This document shows positions 23,161 through 26,595 of a stretch of 26,595 bases of DNA, piece by piece (position 1 is the first letter of the stretch; each line of letters opens with the position of its first letter). Location of the stretch: the NCBI GenBank assembly GCA_018065205.1, contig JAGHTR010000067.1, forward strand, positions 1 through 26,595, in the 5' to 3' direction. The notes beneath the pieces were generated by a model. The model had not been told where the DNA came from and searched no databases. It worked only from the letters and a program-made list of their open reading frames with translations. The stretch comes from Candidatus Colicola caccequi (GTDB lineage: Bacteria; Bacteroidota; Bacteroidia; Bacteroidales; Paludibacteraceae). The position numbers and the translations under genes were made by a program.

Positions 23161-23187
23161 TTTTCTTCCGGCATTGCGCCAAAAAGC
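23161..23187 (-). promoter_or_regulatory. Possible S6:S18-binding leader hairpin
   Basis: At the 5' end of the predicted rpsF mRNA, TTTTTGGCGCAATGCCGG followed by AAGAAAA can form GGC-GCAAT-GCC on a U/A stem, with an unpaired CCG-containing strand. A CCG-bearing hairpin is the known feature of the S6:S18 autoregulatory motif found before rpsF in many bacteria. Position fits; the structural match is only approximate. Confidence 0.3.
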
Positions 23188-23190
23188 GTG

Positions 23191-23222
23191 CAAAGATACT
23201 GCTTTTTTTTGAATTGTGCAAA
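23191..23222 (-). promoter_or_regulatory. Promoter of rpsF-rpsR-rplI
   Basis: Minus strand: -33 TTTG (23219-23222), 20-bp spacer with an A8 run, -7 TATCTTTG (23191-23198), a perfect fit to the Bacteroidota consensus. The 61-bp block 23188-23248 is 57/61 identical to that of tRNA-Ser. The rest of the 228-bp gap up to 23332 holds a 10-bp palindrome GGTGGCCACC (about 23258-23267) and CCAATTA-type sequence next to the upstream gene's stop. Confidence 0.82.
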
Positions 23223-23332
23223 TAAATCCGCAAAAAAATGCAAAAAAACACCTAAATGGTGGCCACCGGCTACCTTTTTCGGTTTTAGAAAGTGGGGGTC
23301 GAGGTGAAGATAGGCGATGAATTGACCAATTA

Positions 23333-24658
23333 TCAATTAGCCAACGGACGGAAGAGAACGGTGCCTTCGGAAATGACCGCTTCCATATTCTCGGAAATAC
23401 GAACAACAGGTTCGTGCCCCTCTGATACCAAAACTACCCTATCACATGCCCGTTGGTAACTTTGTTGCAGTTTATTCTGCCACAGGCGGACCACCGACTC
23501 TCCCCACAAGGGTTCATTGGGAAAGAAACGATGAATAAAGGCGGCATACTTGCGTTTTAACATAGGCTGTTCCAGTTGCTCAGATAGACCGGCAGCCGTC
23601 TGATGGGATTGGTTGAGAAGCAAGGATATTCGGTAGGTTTGCTGCAAGAGAACAATCCATACATCTGCATCCACCGAATCTACGTCTAACACCTGTTTCT
23701 CAATTGCACGCGATTGGACCGCCATATTCTGTAGTTGCATTAAATTAGCCATTGCTGATCCTTCGTCTCGATAATCAATCATGTTGAGAATGACGGTATT
23801 AGGTTTGGAGTCGGCCGCGTTATCCCAAGCTTTACTTTGCCGCATATATTCTTGCTCTAATGACTGCAAATAGGGCAATGTTTTATGCTCATGGTTAGCC
23901 AAGAAGTTTTCTCCCCATGCCTTAAAGTCCCATAACAAGACCTCGTTTTGTAAGAAATCAGATGTGGTCATACCTTCCATGCGGAAGTGATTAATAGGCC
24001 GGAATGTAAACTGCGGTTGATAGCCTTGAATAGGATACGCATCTAAGGCTTTTTTATAGCGGTCTATTTCTGCAGGTAGTTGGCGAGCACGGCGAATCAT
24101 CTGATTAAGCAACTCCATATCTTGATCGTCAATCAGCAGTTGTGCTTCTTTCTCGCCCTCATAATGTTGCGAGAGTACACTCATCTCCATCAGGCAAGAA
24201 TCGTAATCTTGAACTAATTGCAAGTAAGACGTGTGCAATTCATCTACTTTAGTGCGCAGTTCCTTGGCCTCGTTTAGACGCTGCTGAGTGAAAGCAACGA
24301 TGGTTTCTTCACTTACCTTGCCGTCAACAGCTGTTTCTTGATACCACTCCTTCTTGATTGATTCGTCATGAATAAAGTGCGAGCAATTGCCATAATACAG
24401 GATCATGTTGTATATAGCGGATGACAACTCGGGATAGTTGAGCAACGGATGTTCCTTAGCAAACGTACGATAGTGGATATTGGCCATCAAGTAGTACGGA
24501 TGCGCTTGCTTGGGATAATAGGTTTGGTATTCTTTAAGGCGGTACAAGGCCTCTCCGTCAGAGAACTCCGGCATGTGCGCTAATATATATTTATAGTTGG
24601 GCTGCGCCATGAGCATTGTGGCGGATAGCACAATCAATAAAGTGATTATCTTTTTCAT
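23333..24658 (-). CDS. Exported TPR-like protein of unknown function
   Basis: A 441-aa protein with signal peptide (residues 1-19, ending LMAQP). Residues about 32-65 (DGEALYRLKEYQTYYPKQAHPYYLMANIHYR) resemble TPR helices, and the rest is predominantly helical and charged, with no catalytic motif seen. Its ATG overlaps the stop of the OmpA/CRD/PD40 gene by 4 bp, so the two are translationally coupled and probably work together in the periplasm. The last codons (LAN-stop) run into a CCAATTA-like repeat. I do not recognise a named family; a T9SS or envelope accessory role is a guess from the partner gene. Confidence 0.75.
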   Translation of the reverse strand: MKKIITLLIVLSATMLMAQPNYKYILAHMPEFSDGEALYRLKEYQTYYPKQAHPYYLMANIHYRTFAKEHPLLNYPELSSAIYNMILYYGNCSHFIHDESIKKEWYQETAVDGKVSEETIVAFTQQRLNEAKELRTKVDELHTSYLQLVQDYDSCLMEMSVLSQHYEGEKEAQLLIDDQDMELLNQMIRRARQLPAEIDRYKKALDAYPIQGYQPQFTFRPINHFRMEGMTTSDFLQNEVLLWDFKAWGENFLANHEHKTLPYLQSLEQEYMRQSKAWDNAADSKPNTVILNMIDYRDEGSAMANLMQLQNMAVQSRAIEKQVLDVDSVDADVWIVLLQQTYRISLLLNQSHQTAAGLSEQLEQPMLKRKYAAFIHRFFPNEPLWGESVVRLWQNKLQQSYQRACDRVVLVSEGHEPVVRISENMEAVISEGTVLFRPLAN

Positions 24659-26403
24659 AACTCTAATATAGTAAATTCTACGCGTCTATTAATGGCTCTA
24701 TTAGCATCGGATGTATTGGGCACCAGAGGTTTGGTTTTTCCATATCCCTTGGCAATTAGCCTTTCCGGCTCTATTCCTTCCTTCTCGATCAGGTAATGAG
24801 CTACAGCATTGCCTCTTTTTTGAGAAAGACGCAGGTTGTAATCGGCGGATCCCACATCGTCGGTATGTGCAGATAACTCAATGCGAAGGGTTGGGTTTTG
24901 ACGAAGTAATTGTGCCACACGCTTCAATTCATCGTACGATTCATCTTTTAGCAAGTAACTATTGAACTCAAATTCGATGTTTTTGAGTTGCACGGTAGCA
25001 GCCTGCCTAATAGACATCATAGGCACTCGGATGGTCATACTGCCTTCGCCGGCCAACGTACTAAACAGGGTATCATAAAACAAATAGCCTTGAGCAGTAG
25101 TGAATAAATGATATCGCTGGCTGCATTGGAGCATTGTGTCCGTATAGACCATGTTTTTGTCCCCATTATCGCCTATTTGCGAGTCATAAGAGCATAAGGT
25201 ATATTGCGCAGCGATGGGTTCACCGGTCTCACTGTCAACGGCTTGTAACAATGTCATCACCCGCCCACTCCTCATGTATAAATCTACATCGGTTTGTGCG
25301 GTCAACACATCACAACGGGTATCAAAAGCATAAGTGGTATCGGCATAGCCTTGTTTAGATAGGTGCAGTATGTATTCACGACCTATCGGCAATTGGATAG
25401 ATGAACGTTTATCTTGACCTTTGATTACTTTTTTCTCTTTAGATTGGTCATTGGTGATGGTGAGGTCATAGTAAAGAGGAGTAAATATATCCTTATCAAA
25501 CACTCGTACGTTCAAAGTCAATTGAGGCGTCAACTCTACTTGTTCAAAAGCCGGTTGAGCATCTTCATTGGGACGTATATATTCTTTGGAATACCCATCT
25601 TTACATACTTCTACGCGGTACGTTCTTCCTACAGGCAATGCCAGGCGAAATGCTCCCTTTTCGTCCGTAGAATGGCTTGATATCAATTGTTGCGTCAGCA
25701 CGTCATACACGTTGGTTTGAGCCTTGATAGGCTGTTTAGTAGTATGGTCTATGACTTTGCCTGTCAGCGTTTTAACGGGAGTCATTATCTGTTCCGGATC
25801 AGTCTGTAAAAGAGCAGGAAGAGTCCAGTTATACTTATCAATTTTGGTCACATAATAACAACGAGGAGTTTCTTTTCTGCCTCCATCCTCATCCCTACCC
25901 ATTGAATAGAAAGTAAGCAGTTTATTATCCGGATATATTCGTAATTGACTATCTTTTCCATTGCTTATCAGCATCCATTCTGGAGCTTGCCAATGTCCAT
26001 CCGGAAGTCGATGAGCGCAATAAATCATGCTTTTGGACTCTTCTTTGCGAGTTCCTTCTCCTACTATGTCTCGTCGAATGAAATAGATGGTTTGCTCATC
26101 CGAAGATATAGACGGCGACCATTCGTCCGTTTCGGTTGACAGTTCATCTATTCGTGTAGGCATGGGCCAATTATCATTCATGATATGGCTGATGTACAAG
26201 TCGCATACTGTTCTGGGAGGTTTGCATAGACTGAGGTATAAAGTCCGTTCATCAAAACTAAGACTTGCACCCTCGGCACGCCATCCCATTTGAGCCATTC
26301 GTTCAATAAAAGCATCTGCCTTGGGATTACCCACCTTAGGCAATGTTTGTGCAGCCACAAACGAAGCCAATCCGATGGCAAAGATAGTAATTATGTTTCT
26401 CAT
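24655..26403 (-). CDS. PorE-like OmpA-family protein: PD40 propeller, CRD/Ig-like repeats, OmpA domain
   Basis: A 582-aa exported protein. Residues 1-19 form a signal peptide (FVAAQ), with no lipobox cysteine. Residues about 40-200 contain PD40/WD40-like blades (EWSPSISSDEQTIYFIRR, YPDNKLLTFYS). Residues 213-275 are a carboxypeptidase-regulatory-like domain (LTGKVIDHTTKQPI, GAFRLALPVG, YRVEVCKDGY), followed by two related beta-sandwich units (about 297-360 and 382-445). The OmpA peptidoglycan-binding domain is 470-582 (IEFEFNSYLL, SAHTDDVGSADYNLRLSQKRG, INRRVEFTIL). P. gingivalis PorE, a T9SS component, combines TPR, propeller, CRD and OmpA modules; here TPR is absent and a TPR-like protein is encoded next door. 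Paralogous envelope proteins with this layout also exist, so PorE identity is not certain. Confidence 0.82.
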   Translation of the reverse strand: MRNIITIFAIGLASFVAAQTLPKVGNPKADAFIERMAQMGWRAEGASLSFDERTLYLSLCKPPRTVCDLYISHIMNDNWPMPTRIDELSTETDEWSPSISSDEQTIYFIRRDIVGEGTRKEESKSMIYCAHRLPDGHWQAPEWMLISNGKDSQLRIYPDNKLLTFYSMGRDEDGGRKETPRCYYVTKIDKYNWTLPALLQTDPEQIMTPVKTLTGKVIDHTTKQPIKAQTNVYDVLTQQLISSHSTDEKGAFRLALPVGRTYRVEVCKDGYSKEYIRPNEDAQPAFEQVELTPQLTLNVRVFDKDIFTPLYYDLTITNDQSKEKKVIKGQDKRSSIQLPIGREYILHLSKQGYADTTYAFDTRCDVLTAQTDVDLYMRSGRVMTLLQAVDSETGEPIAAQYTLCSYDSQIGDNGDKNMVYTDTMLQCSQRYHLFTTAQGYLFYDTLFSTLAGEGSMTIRVPMMSIRQAATVQLKNIEFEFNSYLLKDESYDELKRVAQLLRQNPTLRIELSAHTDDVGSADYNLRLSQKRGNAVAHYLIEKEGIEPERLIAKGYGKTKPLVPNTSDANRAINRRVEFTILEL

Positions 26404-26432
26404 TATGGTTTATGATTTTTCCAATACGGCTG

Positions 26433-26464
26433 TAAAATTACAAAGATTTTTTGGAATATGCAAG
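26433..26464 (-). promoter_or_regulatory. Weak promoter candidate of the PorE-like gene
   Basis: Minus strand: CTTG (26461-26464), 20-bp spacer, TAATTTTA (26433-26440), one base off the TAnnTTTG box and one off the TTTG box. The predicted start falls about 20 bp upstream of the ATG at 26403. The block is repeated 85 bp upstream. Confidence 0.45.
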
Positions 26465-26517
26465 AAAAGCTTGCTTTTATTTGCTATTTTAATCAAAATT
26501 CTACTGGAATTTACGAA

Positions 26518-26549
26518 GAAAATTACAAAGAATTTTTAGAATATGCAAA
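26518..26549 (-). promoter_or_regulatory. Second promoter-like copy
   Basis: Minus strand: TTTG (26546-26549), 20-bp spacer, TAATTTTC (26518-26525). The 30-odd bases are nearly the same as at 26433-26464 (shared plus-strand parts AAAATTACAAAGA and GAATATGCAA). This may be a duplicated promoter or one that has decayed. Confidence 0.35.
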
Positions 26550-26561
26550 TACAAATTGCAC

Positions 26562-26595
26562 TTAGTTATTAGCTATCACGATTTGGGCATCATTC
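26562..26595 (-). CDS. Possible C-terminal end of a further minus-strand gene (partial)
   Basis: From the window edge the minus strand is open for eleven codons, reading NDAQIVIANN and then a TAA stop at 26562-26564. This is a plausible protein tail but too short for identification or for confidence that it is coding. Confidence 0.25.
   Translation of the reverse strand, partial: NDAQIVIANN

Noticed and set aside
23235..23262. CACC-ATTTA-GGTG hairpin followed by T7 on the minus strand as a terminator of the TPR-like gene
   Set aside because: The stem is only 4 bp, and the T runs belong to the promoter-upstream block also found before tRNA-Ser.

Overview
The window looks like a chromosomal segment of a Bacteroidales (Bacteroidota) bacterium. 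The signs are promoters of the TTTG / TAnnTTTG type with 20-bp spacing, a large exported protein with a type IX secretion (T9SS) C-terminal sorting domain, a long Bacteroidota-type NusB, DUF4301 and DUF4494 proteins, an adjacent pair of glycine-lipid acyltransferases (GlsA/GlsB-like), a DUF4105/Lnb-like protein and a cysteine-free L31. The T9SS cargo points to a T9SS-bearing lineage rather than a typical gut Bacteroides. I cannot name the species.

Layout. (1) 1-300, minus strand: tRNA-Ser(GCT) with its own promoter and an unusually long, foldable leader. (2) 302-9394, minus strand: a four-gene run transcribed right to left (DUF4301 protein, CYTH-domain protein, giant T9SS-type surface protein, OmpA-family barrel protein). 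(3) 9395-9564: a divergent region with a hexanucleotide array and two interleaved, oppositely oriented promoters. (4) 9565-19981, plus strand: a twelve-gene, tightly coupled operon-like run: nusB, yajC, a WbpE-like aminotransferase, rpoN (sigma-54), a PAP2-like membrane protein, an Lnb/DUF4105 protein, a PafA-like protein lacking most catalytic residues, DUF4494, glsA-like, glsB-like, a YggS-type PLP protein and rlmH. An intrinsic terminator lies just beyond, inside a convergent gene. (5) 19916-21568, minus strand: a membrane protein with an EF-hand motif. (6) 21606-23222, minus strand: rpsF-rpsR-rplI-rpmE2 with promoter, leader elements and terminator. (7) 23333-26403, minus strand: a translationally coupled pair, an OmpA/CRD/PD40 protein recalling PorE and a TPR-like exported protein, followed upstream by tandem promoter-like repeats and possibly the tail of another gene at the window edge.

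The strongest signal outside ordinary annotation is a set of short dispersed repeats. One composite family (CCAATTA-like units, a module with core AAGGACCGCTG(A)CGCTGATGG, and a module with TCCATAC units) occurs between nusB and yajC, inside the OmpA-family gene and inside the CYTH gene. The genic copies are in frame and in opposite orientations relative to coding. Separate hexanucleotide arrays (AACGYA type and GACGTT type) occur in the DUF4301 mRNA leader, twice in the OmpA-family gene and in rpoN, again preserving frame. Together they suggest a genome whose spacers and tolerant protein loops are being invaded or expanded by short modular repeats.

How genes may work together: the plus operon joins core RNA functions (NusB, sigma-54, RlmH) to envelope lipid functions (YajC, PAP2-like, Lnb, GlsA/GlsB). 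The minus operon joins a nucleotidyltransferase-like DUF4301 protein and a triphosphate-binding CYTH protein to two cell-surface proteins. The interleaved promoters should make transcription of the two runs mutually exclusive on one DNA molecule; this is an inference. All gaps above 100 bases are described in the feature list, and no gene-free stretch exceeds 300 bases. No CRISPR array, insertion sequence or prophage gene was seen.
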